64,000 nt of DNA, taken from NCBI GenBank assembly GCA_002428995.1, contig DIYJ01000005.1:158474-222473 (forward strand), written 5' to 3'. Made by a program: the position numbers and the translations under genes. Numbering within the stretch: position 1 is the first letter of the stretch; each line of letters starts with the position of its first letter. The notes under the pieces are model-generated. The model had not been told where the DNA came from. It did no database searches and saw only the letters and a program-made list of their open reading frames with translations. Of this stretch, positions 25,625 to 33,909 are shown piece after piece. This DNA is from Flavobacteriales bacterium UBA6057 (GTDB lineage: Bacteria; Bacteroidota; Bacteroidia; Flavobacteriales_G; Salibacteraceae).

Positions 25625-26572
25625 TTAGAACAAATACCCGCGCTCTGGCACTACACGCTCTGGTAGCTCTTGTTCTCCCAGCATCTCCTTTAGGTCCCGC
25701 TCTATGGTATTGCAGATGGCTGTCATGGGAGTGTCCGTTACCCGGTTTTCAAAGGGATCTTCAATGGCGGCTCCCGTGCGCTCCATGATGATGAACACCC
25801 CGGCAATGAGAATGGAGAAGGGAATGATCAACCAAGAGAGGGAATGCCCTTCCTCCATCGGGAAAAAGCTCAACAGTCCGAAGGGAAGCAAAAAGACAAA
25901 CAACAGCACAAACACCCGGGTGAAGAAATCGTACTGCCGCGGCAAAGGGGTGTTTTTGATGCGCTCTGCAGCGCCTTGGTGATTGGCAAGCGCCAGCAGT
26001 TGCCCTTCCATCTGGAAACTATCAAAACCACCGAGTGTGCCGTTAGCCATGGCTTCGTATACTCCCCTCCCGATCAGCAGTTGCAGATACGTAGGCTTGT
26101 TCTGCGCTGAGGCCAGGGCGTCAAATTCTTGTTGGCTCAGGTAGGGCTCGAGTTCCTTCCAATTGTCCTGCTTTCTGAGGTGAAAACGCAGGGCATGCAC
26201 CCACGCAATGCACCGGTAGATCATTGCTTGTTTGAATGCTTCGCTCCGCTCCCGGTCATAGTTTTCCTGGTGGGCATGGCTATCGGCAAAAGTGATGATG
26301 AGCCGGGCCAGCACCCTGCTGGAGTTCACAATTCCACCCCAAATCTTTCTCGCCTCCCACCAGCGCCCGTAGGCGGAGTTGTTGCGAAAAGCGATAAAAA
26401 TGGCCAGCGCAGAACCCATCACACCAATGGGTGTGAAGTTGATGCTCAAAGTATCTGCCCCGAGGATCAGTTGCAGTAGCCAAACGGCCAGCGACCAACT
26501 GATGACAAACCACATGGGTTTCTTGATGTATTGCCAAACCCTCAGCGGGTTAAAGTTTCGTTTTACAATCAT
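25625..26572 (-). CDS. bestrophin-family (RFP-TM) anion channel
   Basis: 315 residues of the bestrophin/UPF0187 family. Two N-terminal membrane helices (MWFVISWSLAVWLLQLILG; VMGSALAIFIAF) lead to the family hallmark FRNNSAYGRWWEARKIWG at about 62-79, and two later helices follow (FVLLFVFLLPFGLL, LIIPFSILIAGVFIIME). Bacterial members form pentameric inner-membrane channels. The last residues are Glu/Arg-rich. The gene overlaps the upstream DUF481-like gene by 4 nt, so an outer-membrane barrel and an inner-membrane channel are made together. Confidence 0.92.
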   Translation of the reverse strand: MIVKRNFNPLRVWQYIKKPMWFVISWSLAVWLLQLILGADTLSINFTPIGVMGSALAIFIAFRNNSAYGRWWEARKIWGGIVNSSRVLARLIITFADSHAHQENYDRERSEAFKQAMIYRCIAWVHALRFHLRKQDNWKELEPYLSQQEFDALASAQNKPTYLQLLIGRGVYEAMANGTLGGFDSFQMEGQLLALANHQGAAERIKNTPLPRQYDFFTRVFVLLFVFLLPFGLLSFFPMEEGHSLSWLIIPFSILIAGVFIIMERTGAAIEDPFENRVTDTPMTAICNTIERDLKEMLGEQELPERVVPERGYLF

Positions 26573-27339
26573 TTGGATTTGATGTTATAGGAAATGCCCC
26601 AAAGCCAGAGCAGATCGCGCTGCCGGACTCCAAGGCTTACCACGTTTTCGTAGTCATAGCGTACCCGCGTTTGAGCGTAAAGTCCACTCATCACCTTGAA
26701 ATCAAAACCTCCGGAAAGTGAGTAGCGATGGTTAACCTGATCTTCAAGGGATTGCTGCCAGTAGAGCGCATAGTGAAGCGACCAGGTGCGCTCCATGAAA
26801 AAATGCTGCCCGCGCAGGTAAACTGTAGAACGCCATAGCTCAATCGTGTTGCTGCCATCGTATTCACGGAGGTTAAAGGCCGCCTGTGAAAACTGCGTGC
26901 TTTCATAAACAAGGTTGGCCGATAACTTCAGGGATTGATCCGAACGCTGAAGGATGGCGAGGGTCGCTCCGGGACCGACAAAGTATCGCTGATCGATGGC
27001 CCTCCGAAAGTTGTTGGAGACAAAGCCAATGACATAGGGATACACTCTTCCCTGAGGGTTGTAATACAGATAGTTTTGGCTGAGCAGGTTGTTGTCCGCC
27101 TTATTCCCGAAGATTTCCTGGTAGAGCACCTGATTCTGGGTTTTAAAAACCCAGCGCTTTGTAGCAGAAACAGTGGCTTCCAACTCCCCTACTACTCGGA
27201 GCAATTCTACATTCCCCGTTTGCAGCGATCCACGCAGCGCAGTATTCAATTGATAAGTGGCAGTGTCGCTTTCGTTCAACTGAGCGCGCAAGGCATGGCT
27301 GAAAAGTGCAACGAATAAGAAGATACCAGAAGCTCTCAT
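26569..27339 (-). CDS. DUF481-like outer-membrane beta-barrel protein
   Basis: 256 residues with signal peptide (MRASGIFLFVALFSHALRAQ). The rest consists of alternating amphipathic strands with many aromatic residues (WVFKTQNQVLYQEIF, FFMERTWSLHYALYWQQSL, YAQTRVRYDYENVV), the look of a DUF481 barrel. It ends in a strand with a penultimate basic patch. The start of the bestrophin gene overlaps its end (ATGA). Function in this group is not known; coupling to the channel gene is the main clue. Confidence 0.8.
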   Translation of the reverse strand: MRASGIFLFVALFSHALRAQLNESDTATYQLNTALRGSLQTGNVELLRVVGELEATVSATKRWVFKTQNQVLYQEIFGNKADNNLLSQNYLYYNPQGRVYPYVIGFVSNNFRRAIDQRYFVGPGATLAILQRSDQSLKLSANLVYESTQFSQAAFNLREYDGSNTIELWRSTVYLRGQHFFMERTWSLHYALYWQQSLEDQVNHRYSLSGGFDFKVMSGLYAQTRVRYDYENVVSLGVRQRDLLWLWGISYNIKSK

Positions 27340-27357
27340 GTGCTGGAGAATCAGAAA

Positions 27358-27383
27358 AGCCGGCCTGGAAACTCAGGCCGGCT
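27358..27383 (-). terminator. intrinsic terminator of the DJ-1 family gene
   Basis: AGCCGGCCTG / CAGGCCGGCT, 10-bp stem with a 6-nt loop; on the minus strand it is followed by TTTTCTGATT. It lies 15 nt after the stop of the gene at 27399-28166. Confidence 0.85.
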
Positions 27384-27398
27384 CTTGCTGGTGTTGAA

Positions 27399-28166
27399 TT
27401 AATTGTTGAGCAAATCGATCACCATGCGCGCGGCTGCAGCTCCTGAGTTTTGCTGCTGACCTGTCACCAGGTTTCCGTCTGTAATGGCGTAGGATGCAAA
27501 AGGCTCCGCTACCTTGAAGTTGGTGCCTTCCAATTTGCGCGCCTCTGTTTCGATGCGGTAGGGCTGAATCTGCTGCCCCACGGCTTGATCGGCAAATTCC
27601 TCCTCAGCATCTGCAAAACCAGTCCAGGTTTTTCCTTTTACCAACAGCTCTCCACTGGAATCCTTGGCTTCGAGCAGCAAAGTGGTGGAATGGCATACAG
27701 CTGAAGTTGGTTTACCAGCCTCGTAAAACTCCGCGAAGAGTTTTTCCAGCTCGTGATTACCTCGGAAGGTGTACATCGGTCCCTGACCTCCTACCAAGAA
27801 GATCGCATCATAATCGCTGGCCTTCACGTCTGAAAGTTTTGCCGTGTTTTCCAGGAGCTCGCTGAACCAATCCTGTTGCATGTAACCGAGGGAGATAATG
27901 TCACCAGCTGAATAGCCACTCTCATCTGTAGGGTTGGAATAGCCATCCATTTCTACTTTTCCTCCTTCGGTAGAGGCCAATTCTATTTCGAGTCCTGCTT
28001 CCTGGAATTCGCGTAGCGGGTGTGTCAGCTCCGCAGCCCAGAAGCCAATCGGCCAGCCCGTTTGTTTGGAAACCGTTGGACTGCTCAATACCATGAGTAC
28101 TTTCCCTTTTGTGGGCATTCCGTGAGCGTGCACGTATCGCTTTTCTTCTCTGATCTCTGTGTTCAT
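27399..28166 (-). CDS. DJ-1/PfpI-family protein (type 1 glutamine amidotransferase-like)
   Basis: 255 residues from ATG 28166. Nucleophile elbow AVCHST (Cys near 161) with the upstream DAIFLVGGQGPMYTF motif is characteristic of the Hsp31/DJ-1/PfpI superfamily, and the Glu in VLMVLSSP...TGWPIGFWAAE (about residues 21-47) supplies the acidic residue. Members act as deglycases, glyoxalases or chaperones against carbonyl stress; which applies is not clear. It is divergent from an HxlR-family regulator with a 160-bp shared promoter region, a common pairing in which the regulator senses electrophiles and induces the detoxifying gene. Confidence 0.9.
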   Translation of the reverse strand: MNTEIREEKRYVHAHGMPTKGKVLMVLSSPTVSKQTGWPIGFWAAELTHPLREFQEAGLEIELASTEGGKVEMDGYSNPTDESGYSAGDIISLGYMQQDWFSELLENTAKLSDVKASDYDAIFLVGGQGPMYTFRGNHELEKLFAEFYEAGKPTSAVCHSTTLLLEAKDSSGELLVKGKTWTGFADAEEEFADQAVGQQIQPYRIETEARKLEGTNFKVAEPFASYAITDGNLVTGQQQNSGAAAARMVIDLLNN

Positions 28167-28254
28167 TGTTTTGATTGTTTGATGTTTATTTTCTGGTTTA
28201 GAAGAAGCCTGCATTTGCGCCAGACTTTCTGCGTACAAAACTGAAGAGATACAC

Positions 28255-28262
28255 TAGCTTTG
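28255..28262 (+). promoter_or_regulatory. TAnnTTTG promoter element for the HxlR gene
   Basis: TAGCTTTG matches the Bacteroidota -7 element and lies 65 nt before the HxlR start. No well-spaced TTTG -33 element is visible (TTTC at 28225 is the best). Low confidence. Confidence 0.4.
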
Positions 28263-28326
28263 AGCACATACTCACCGAAGAGTACGGTACACACTTCGAG
28301 GAAAGTAAATTGATAATCAATGAGTT

Positions 28327-28674
28327 ATGGGAGACTTCATCTATAAGAACAAAGTCTATTACAACCCGGTGGAATTCGCCATGCACCACATTGGCGGAAC
28401 ATGGAAGATGCCCATCCTATGGAGACTTCAAGACCGCACCATGCGCTACAGCGAACTGCGAAAAGACATCCCACACATTACCGATAAGATGTTGACCACC
28501 CAGTTGCGAGAGCTGGAAGAAGAAGGTTTTATCCACCGAAAAGTATACCCCGTTGTTCCTCCCAAAGTGGAATATTCCATGACAGAGAAGGGAAAAACAT
28601 GCATCCCCATCATTCGCACCATTCGCGATTATGGATTGTATCTGATAAAAGAAGCGGACATTCAACACAAGTGA
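28327..28674 (+). CDS. HxlR-family winged-helix regulator
   Basis: 115 residues with the HxlR fold order: IGGTWKMPILWRL, RYSELRKDIPHITDKMLTTQ and LREL..EGFIHRKVYPVVPP, then YSMTEKG. Only one Cys is present (near residue 93), so thiol sensing of the YodB/HypR type, which uses an N-terminal Cys, is not evident. It likely represses itself and the divergent DJ-1-type gene. A small palindrome overlaps its stop codon. Confidence 0.93.
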   Translation: MGDFIYKNKVYYNPVEFAMHHIGGTWKMPILWRLQDRTMRYSELRKDIPHITDKMLTTQLRELEEEGFIHRKVYPVVPPKVEYSMTEKGKTCIPIIRTIRDYGLYLIKEADIQHK

Positions 28675-28685
28675 GTTTCACTTGT
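28667..28685. promoter_or_regulatory. palindrome at the end of the HxlR gene
   Basis: ACAAGTGA-GTT-TCACTTGT, perfect 8-bp arms. It overlaps the HxlR stop codon and ends 10 nt before the ATG of the barrel-protein gene. It may be a small operator for that gene; there is no T-run. Confidence 0.35.
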
Positions 28686-28695
28686 ATTAAAACAC

Positions 28696-30003
28696 ATGAA
28701 ACTTAACCTGCCCGAAGGCATCGTTGCTGTGTTCAAGAAATCGGCTTGTACAGGACTCATTGCTTTTTTGCTTGTTGCCCTTTGCTCGGAGGCGCAGGTA
28801 TATACTGAAAAACAGACCCGTCATCGCTTTGCACAGCTCAATCTTGGGCTGGACTACCAGGTGAGTAACGGAGGTTCTACTTCCTACCTCAACACGCAAG
28901 GTGTGATTGAGGAACTGGAACTGGGCGCGCTTCAAAAGCCACGAATCCTGATTGGCGGCACTCACTTTTGGGGGCATGCAGATTTCTACATCGCCATTCC
29001 GATATGGTATCCAAGCTTTGAGAGCGAGGGACAGGAAATAGATTTCTCTACGGGTGTGGAAACGGTTTTGAAGTATTATCCGTTGCGCATCAAACACAAC
29101 CGTGTGCGACCTTTCATCGGTGCCGCACTCGCTCCCTTCAACTACGAACAAAGCAACCAGCACTTCACTTTTGGCAATGGTCCTGAACTCAATCACACCT
29201 CCATTCCCCTGCTCGCTGGACTTACCTTCAACCGGCACAATTGGCTCATTGAGCTGAGTGCACTCTGGAATTATGACAACAGGCGGAACTATTTCGTGGC
29301 TCCCAGGCACGAGGTGCATGTGACCACTCCTCCACTCTATTTCAGCCTCTCCGGTCGTTACATGATCGAAACCACCCTCAGCGCAGAAGACGGCTGGGAA
29401 TCAGGCGAAACAGCAGAGCTGACTGAAAAGCTTGCGCAGGGCGGAAACCTGAACGCCTTCTATGTAGCGGCAGGGATGTCCTCGGCATTCTGGATTGGTT
29501 CCAGCTCCTACAATGAAAGCCTGAGACCTTACATCGAGAAGTACAGCACCTCCATCATGCCTGAACTGGGGATCGGTTACTACCTCCATAAACCAGACAT
29601 GAACATCTCCATGAGCTACCGCGGCTATCGAACGACAACGGATGCTTATGGCACAGAGCAGTTCCTAAGAAGGCGATCAGTCGGTTTAGAGGTGACGAAG
29701 TTTCTCTGGGACTACCACGGCTTTGTCCCCTTCATTGGCCCGGTGGCCACTTATGAGAACCTGAAGTTCAGGGAAGACAATGCCGGTATTACCCTACTCG
29801 ACCTGGAAGAGTCCAGCCTGAGCTACGGCCTCACCTTTGGCTGGGACATTCGACCCAACCGCTTGCAGAGCTGGATTCTTCGAACGAACCTTCGATGGTT
29901 TCCTGATTTGGAAATGGATGTTGCGGGAGGGAACTCCATTGTGTTTGACAACATTGAGTTCAATTTCATTCAGCTGGTGGTGTTTCCAGGGCGGATGTTT
30001 TAA
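28696..30003 (+). CDS. predicted outer-membrane beta-barrel protein
   Basis: 435 residues; signal peptide (hydrophobic SACTGLIAFLLVALCSEAQ after a basic N-terminus). Two halves, each of alternating amphipathic strands rich in Tyr/Phe (ADFYIAIPIWYPSFES; YVAAGMSSAFWIGSSSYN; MPELGIGYYLHKPDMNISM) and ending in strands that finish with Phe (VVFPGRMF). The terminal Phe agrees with recognition by the BAM complex. No specific family recognised. It starts 21 nt after HxlR and could be co-transcribed. Confidence 0.78.
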   Translation: MKLNLPEGIVAVFKKSACTGLIAFLLVALCSEAQVYTEKQTRHRFAQLNLGLDYQVSNGGSTSYLNTQGVIEELELGALQKPRILIGGTHFWGHADFYIAIPIWYPSFESEGQEIDFSTGVETVLKYYPLRIKHNRVRPFIGAALAPFNYEQSNQHFTFGNGPELNHTSIPLLAGLTFNRHNWLIELSALWNYDNRRNYFVAPRHEVHVTTPPLYFSLSGRYMIETTLSAEDGWESGETAELTEKLAQGGNLNAFYVAAGMSSAFWIGSSSYNESLRPYIEKYSTSIMPELGIGYYLHKPDMNISMSYRGYRTTTDAYGTEQFLRRRSVGLEVTKFLWDYHGFVPFIGPVATYENLKFREDNAGITLLDLEESSLSYGLTFGWDIRPNRLQSWILRTNLRWFPDLEMDVAGGNSIVFDNIEFNFIQLVVFPGRMF

Positions 30004-30040
30004 GTGGGTGGAGTCGTTTGAGTTTTTTCATTCAAAAGGC

Positions 30041-30532
30041 CGCTGTCACACTTCGAGACTCGCGCTGCGCGCGACCTCAGCATGACAGCTTGTGATGGTT
30101 GAATGGTGTAGCAAATCCCTATAAAACCTACCCTACTGGTCACCCTGAGGAGTGTTGCATGGCAACGCGTCTCGAAGGGTGACAAACCCTACTCACCTTC
30201 GACATCCAAAAAACGCTGCCACACTTCGAGACTCACGCTACGCGCGACCTCAGCATGACAGCCTGTAATGGTTGAAAGGTCTGGCAAACCCTCTAAAACC
30301 TACCCTATCGGTCATCCTGAGGAGTGTTGCCGAGCAACGCGTCTCGAAGGGTGACAAACCCTACTCAGCTTCTGCATCCAAAAAAACGCTGCCACACTTC
30401 GAGACTCGCGCTACGCGCGACCTCAGCATGACAGCTTGTGATGGTTGAAAGGTCTGGCAAATCCTTCTAAAACCTACCCTATTGGTCATCCTGAGGAGTG
30501 TTGCACAGCAACACGTCTCGAAGGGTGACAAC
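30041..30532. repeat. tandem array of a 173-bp unit made of two facing palindromic elements
   Basis: Three copies start at 30041, 30214 and 30387 (exact 173-bp period; the third is cut at about 146 bp). Each unit contains an element beginning CACACTTCGAGACTC with an inner GCG-rich hairpin, then about 55 bp, then an oppositely facing element beginning GGTCAYCCTGAGGAGTGTTG and ending GTCTCGAAGGGTGACA. The inner stems vary between copies yet keep pairing (GTTGC-ATG-GCAAC, GTTGC-CGA-GCAAC, GTTGC-ACA-GCAAC). A lone element of this family is at 15622. The rest of the 636-bp gap 30004-30639 holds no gene. Confidence 0.92.
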
Positions 30533-30639
30533 CCCCAGCCACTCAGCATCAACACACACAAACAAAAAACACCTTTTATCATCGTGAACAGTAAGCCCAG
30601 TATGAGCGTTTGACTCACAAACCACCAAACGCCACCCAC

Positions 30640-31581
30640 ATGAGAACCATCACCGCAAGCATTTCAGAGTACGCCCAGATTCTGCTCGGAATCATCCTTG
30701 CCAGTGTAGGCCTGAAAGCATTTCTCCTTCCCAATGGCTTTCTGGATGGAGGCGCTACTGGTATCGCCATCCTGATCAGCGAAAAAACCTCCATCAATAT
30801 CTCGCTGCTGCTGGTGTTCATCAGCCTTCCCTTTCTGATGATGGGTTGGATTGCGGTGTGTAAACGGACGGCCGTAAAATCTGTGTTTGCCATCATTGGT
30901 TTAGCGCTGTTCCTGCACTTTGAGACCTTCACTTCGGTCACGGACGACAAACTGCTCATCTCCATATTCGGTGGGCTGTTTCTCGGTGCAGGCATCGGTC
31001 TGACGATCAAAAACGGAGCTGTGCTGGATGGGTCTGAAATCCTGGGCATCTTCATTCACGATCGCTACGGAATGAGCATTGGCCGCGTGATTCTGATATT
31101 CAACGTGATCTTATTTACCATCACAGCCTTGGTGCTGTCTGTTGAGGTAGCGATGTATTCCGTCCTCACCTACCTGGTGACCGCGAAGGTGATCGACTTC
31201 ATGATTGAAGGATTTGAGGACTATGTGGGCTTAATGATTGTCTCCCATAAATCGGGGCAAATGGAAAAACACCTGATGAATGCGGTGGGCACGGGTCTCA
31301 CAGTGTACCAAGGTTCCCGGGGATTCGGAAACCGGGGCGAACAAAAAGAAATGGACATCATTCACATGGTGATCAATCGCATCGACATCCGCAAGACCTA
31401 CAATACCATTGAGGAACTCGACCCGGACGCCTTCATCATCGAATTTGATGTCAACAACATCAAGGGTGGTGTTTTAAGAAAGTACCTCACCAAAAACACC
31501 GCGAAGCAGTTCGCGTCAAACCTCATAGCTTCGCGGGGCACCAAAACAGTACAGCCCCAAACCGGAGGGCTTTCCATCTAA
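30640..31581 (+). CDS. YitT-family membrane protein
   Basis: 313 residues from ATG 30640; the frame opens upstream at 30610. Five to six membrane helices (ILLGIILASVGLKAFLLP; INISLLLVFISLPFLMMGW; ISIFGGLFLGAGIGL; VILIFNVILFTITALVL; AMYSVLTYLVTAKVI) are followed by a soluble DUF2179 domain of about 85 residues (VGLMIVSHKSGQMEKHL, IIHMVINRIDIRKTYNTI). This is the YitT layout. The transported substrate of the family is not settled. Single gene; the T9SS gene follows 21 nt later. Confidence 0.93.
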   Translation: MRTITASISEYAQILLGIILASVGLKAFLLPNGFLDGGATGIAILISEKTSINISLLLVFISLPFLMMGWIAVCKRTAVKSVFAIIGLALFLHFETFTSVTDDKLLISIFGGLFLGAGIGLTIKNGAVLDGSEILGIFIHDRYGMSIGRVILIFNVILFTITALVLSVEVAMYSVLTYLVTAKVIDFMIEGFEDYVGLMIVSHKSGQMEKHLMNAVGTGLTVYQGSRGFGNRGEQKEMDIIHMVINRIDIRKTYNTIEELDPDAFIIEFDVNNIKGGVLRKYLTKNTAKQFASNLIASRGTKTVQPQTGGLSI

Positions 31582-31602
31582 AGATCTCCCACCTCATTTC
31601 TC

Positions 31603-33195
31603 ATGAAGCATCTCTACTCGACCATCCTCATCGTCCTTGCTTTTACAACGGGGATGCATGCCCAGCCTTTCGTGTTGTTGGAGCAGTTCACTTCTAATTC
31701 GAACATTCCCGAGTCGGCCATCAATCCCACCTTCGACCAGCTCTGCCTCAGCAACGACAGCGCAGTCAAAGTGATCAAATACCATGTCGGCTGGCCGGGT
31801 CAGGGTAGCACTTTCTATGGCTACAACATTGGCATGGTGGAGAGCAGAAGGAATTTCTACGGTGTGAGTCTTGCTCCCTGGGTGATTGCCAGTGGCAACT
31901 TCGCAGAGCTGTTTCCGAGCGCTGTTGACCAATCGCTGATCGACAGTTGGGCGCAGTGGGCAAGTCAGGTGGTCACTACTGATCTGGTGGTAACGCAGCA
32001 AGTGCTCAGCTCTACGCAAGTCGAATTGAAGGTGAACATCACGGCCCTTGCTCCTCTGGGAAACAATGTGGTTTTGCATGTGGTGCTGGTGGAGCGCTAC
32101 GCAGACTCTCCGACACCCGCTGTCAATGGCGAAACGGATTTCTATTGGGTAGCCCGGGACATGATTCCCAATGCCAATGGAACCAGCATTCCACCGCTGT
32201 CGGTTGGCGGTCAGGATTCTGCCAGCTTTGTCGTGAGCCTCGATCCGATAAACACGAACATCGACACCATGGATTTTGTGGTGTTCCTGCAGGATGCATC
32301 GACCAAGACCATTTTGGGAACCGCTTCACAGCCATCGCTCAATCCTGAGGTCTGTCAGCCTCCATCGGCACTAGGAGTGATGAATGTGGAATCAAGCAGC
32401 GCTGACGTTGTCTGGAATGCCGGCACAGGATTGTATTGGAATGTAGAATATGGAGCACAAGGCTTTGCCCTTGGAACGGGCACCTCCATCAATGGTCTTC
32501 CTTTCACAACGGTAGAGTTGAACGGGCTTGCTCCGGGCACTACCTATGATGTTTATGTGCAAGACAGTTGTGGTGTGGGAGACAACAGCGGATGGACGGG
32601 GCCATTCAGCTTCACCACTAACTTGTTTCCCTGCCAAGCCCCAGACAGCCTCCAGCTCACCAATGTGGGCTCCACAACGGCTGACTTTGCATGGACAGGT
32701 TCTGGAGGCACCTCATGGCTACTGGAATGGGGAAGCGTAGGTTTTACACTCGGAAGCGGGAACCCTGTTTTTGCCAACACCACTTCGGCTACCATAGTTG
32801 GGCTTCTTCCCCTCACCTCTTATGAGGTGTATGTGCGCGAAATCTGTGACTCTGTAAACAGTGACTGGACGGGGCCACTGGGTTTCAACACGGCCCCTCC
32901 CGGGAATTCCGTGGGCATTGGTTCGCTTTCCGAAGCTGATCAAGCCTTCAGGCTGTTCCCGAATCCTTCCAACGGCACCCTTCAGTTGATCCTGGAAAAT
33001 GGAAAAAGCGACCAACTCGCGGACATTGTGATCCACGATCAGATGGGGCGAAGTGTGTATGCAACCCAGGTGCGTTTGTCAACTGATCAACCGCACATGA
33101 TGAACCTTCAGCAGCTTCCTGCCGGAGTCTATTCTGTAGCGATCACCAGTTCGTGGGGCACCGCCACTTCCCGGCTCCTGCTCACCAAGGATTAG
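31603..33195 (+). CDS. Omp28-like secreted protein with two FN3 domains and T9SS domain
   Basis: 530 residues; signal peptide MKHLYSTILIVLAFTTGMHA. Residues 22-110 follow the thioredoxin-like pattern of the Omp28 family (PFVLLEQFTSNSNIPESA, ...VIKYHVGWPG...), but the usual CxxC after the TS is absent. An Ig-like part follows to about 245, then two fibronectin type III domains of about 90 residues each (SSADVVWNAGTGLYWNVEYG; TTADFAWTGSGGTSWLLEWG) and a type A T9SS domain (FRLFPNPSNGTLQLILE, PAGVYSVAI). It should be extracellular or on the surface. The FN3 domains suggest adhesion or binding to polymers. Confidence 0.87.
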   Translation: MKHLYSTILIVLAFTTGMHAQPFVLLEQFTSNSNIPESAINPTFDQLCLSNDSAVKVIKYHVGWPGQGSTFYGYNIGMVESRRNFYGVSLAPWVIASGNFAELFPSAVDQSLIDSWAQWASQVVTTDLVVTQQVLSSTQVELKVNITALAPLGNNVVLHVVLVERYADSPTPAVNGETDFYWVARDMIPNANGTSIPPLSVGGQDSASFVVSLDPINTNIDTMDFVVFLQDASTKTILGTASQPSLNPEVCQPPSALGVMNVESSSADVVWNAGTGLYWNVEYGAQGFALGTGTSINGLPFTTVELNGLAPGTTYDVYVQDSCGVGDNSGWTGPFSFTTNLFPCQAPDSLQLTNVGSTTADFAWTGSGGTSWLLEWGSVGFTLGSGNPVFANTTSATIVGLLPLTSYEVYVREICDSVNSDWTGPLGFNTAPPGNSVGIGSLSEADQAFRLFPNPSNGTLQLILENGKSDQLADIVIHDQMGRSVYATQVRLSTDQPHMMNLQQLPAGVYSVAITSSWGTATSRLLLTKD

Positions 33196-33266
33196 GTTCT
33201 TTGGGTAAAAGCCAGAGCGATACTTTGCTAGCTTAGTGGGCGTTGAATGTTTGGACCTTTCCCGAT

Positions 33267-33851
33267 ATGAAGATCAAAGCTCCTCTTATTGTGCTGCTGT
33301 TGCTCCTGGCCTTTGGGTCAAAAGCGCAGCAGGAATTCTCACAGGGTTTGGTAGCCGCCACCATCGAACTCACACAAGACCGGGTGACCTACGATCCCAG
33401 CTACTTCTCGATTCCCTATCCCAACGGAGATGTTCCTGCCGATCGGGGCGTGTGTACGGACGTGGTGATCAGAGCGTATCGAAAAGTGGGCACCGATTTG
33501 CAAAAGGAGGTTCATGAGGATATGAAGGCAAACTTCAGCCTTTACCCGAACAACTGGGGACTGAAAACTACTGACAGGAACATCGATCACCGAAGGGTTC
33601 CCAACCTGATGACCTTTTTTGAACGGCACGGTCAGGTTAAGCCCCTCTCGAACAAGGCAGAAGACTACGCTCCGGGTGACATTGTGTGCTGGGATCTGGG
33701 TCGGGGAATCACCCACATCGGCATTGTGATTGACGAGCGTTCCACTGACAACCAGCGCCCGCTGATTGTGCACAACATTGGCGCGGGTCAGGTGAAGCAG
33801 GACTGCCTGTTTGACTATCGGATCATCGGCCACTATACGTATGAGCCATAG
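33267..33851 (+). CDS. DUF1287 secreted protein, papain-like fold
   Basis: 194 residues from ATG 33267, which gives a signal peptide (MKIKAPLIVLLLLLAFGSKA). The DUF1287 signature runs DYPNGDVP-like (IPYPNGDVPADRGVCTDVVI), with a candidate nucleophile Cys in GVCTD and a candidate His in GITHIGIVID, as in NlpC/P60-type cell wall peptidases. The C-terminal IVHNIGAG is typical of the family. A role in the cell envelope is inferred. The next gene begins inside or just after its end. Confidence 0.88.
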   Translation: MKIKAPLIVLLLLLAFGSKAQQEFSQGLVAATIELTQDRVTYDPSYFSIPYPNGDVPADRGVCTDVVIRAYRKVGTDLQKEVHEDMKANFSLYPNNWGLKTTDRNIDHRRVPNLMTFFERHGQVKPLSNKAEDYAPGDIVCWDLGRGITHIGIVIDERSTDNQRPLIVHNIGAGQVKQDCLFDYRIIGHYTYEP

Positions 33852-33909
33852 GCTTTTAAGGCTCGTGATTAGCGCGCAAACCTTACCTTGTTTGGCAAAA
33901 GTCCACTCC

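Noticed and set aside
30041..30532. CRISPR array
   Set aside because: Units are 173 bp, nearly identical throughout, without unique spacers, and no cas gene is present.
30000..30639. Minus-strand open frames of 61 and 92 codons
   Set aside because: They lie wholly in the 173-bp repeat array and have repeated peptide pieces; a result of the repeats.
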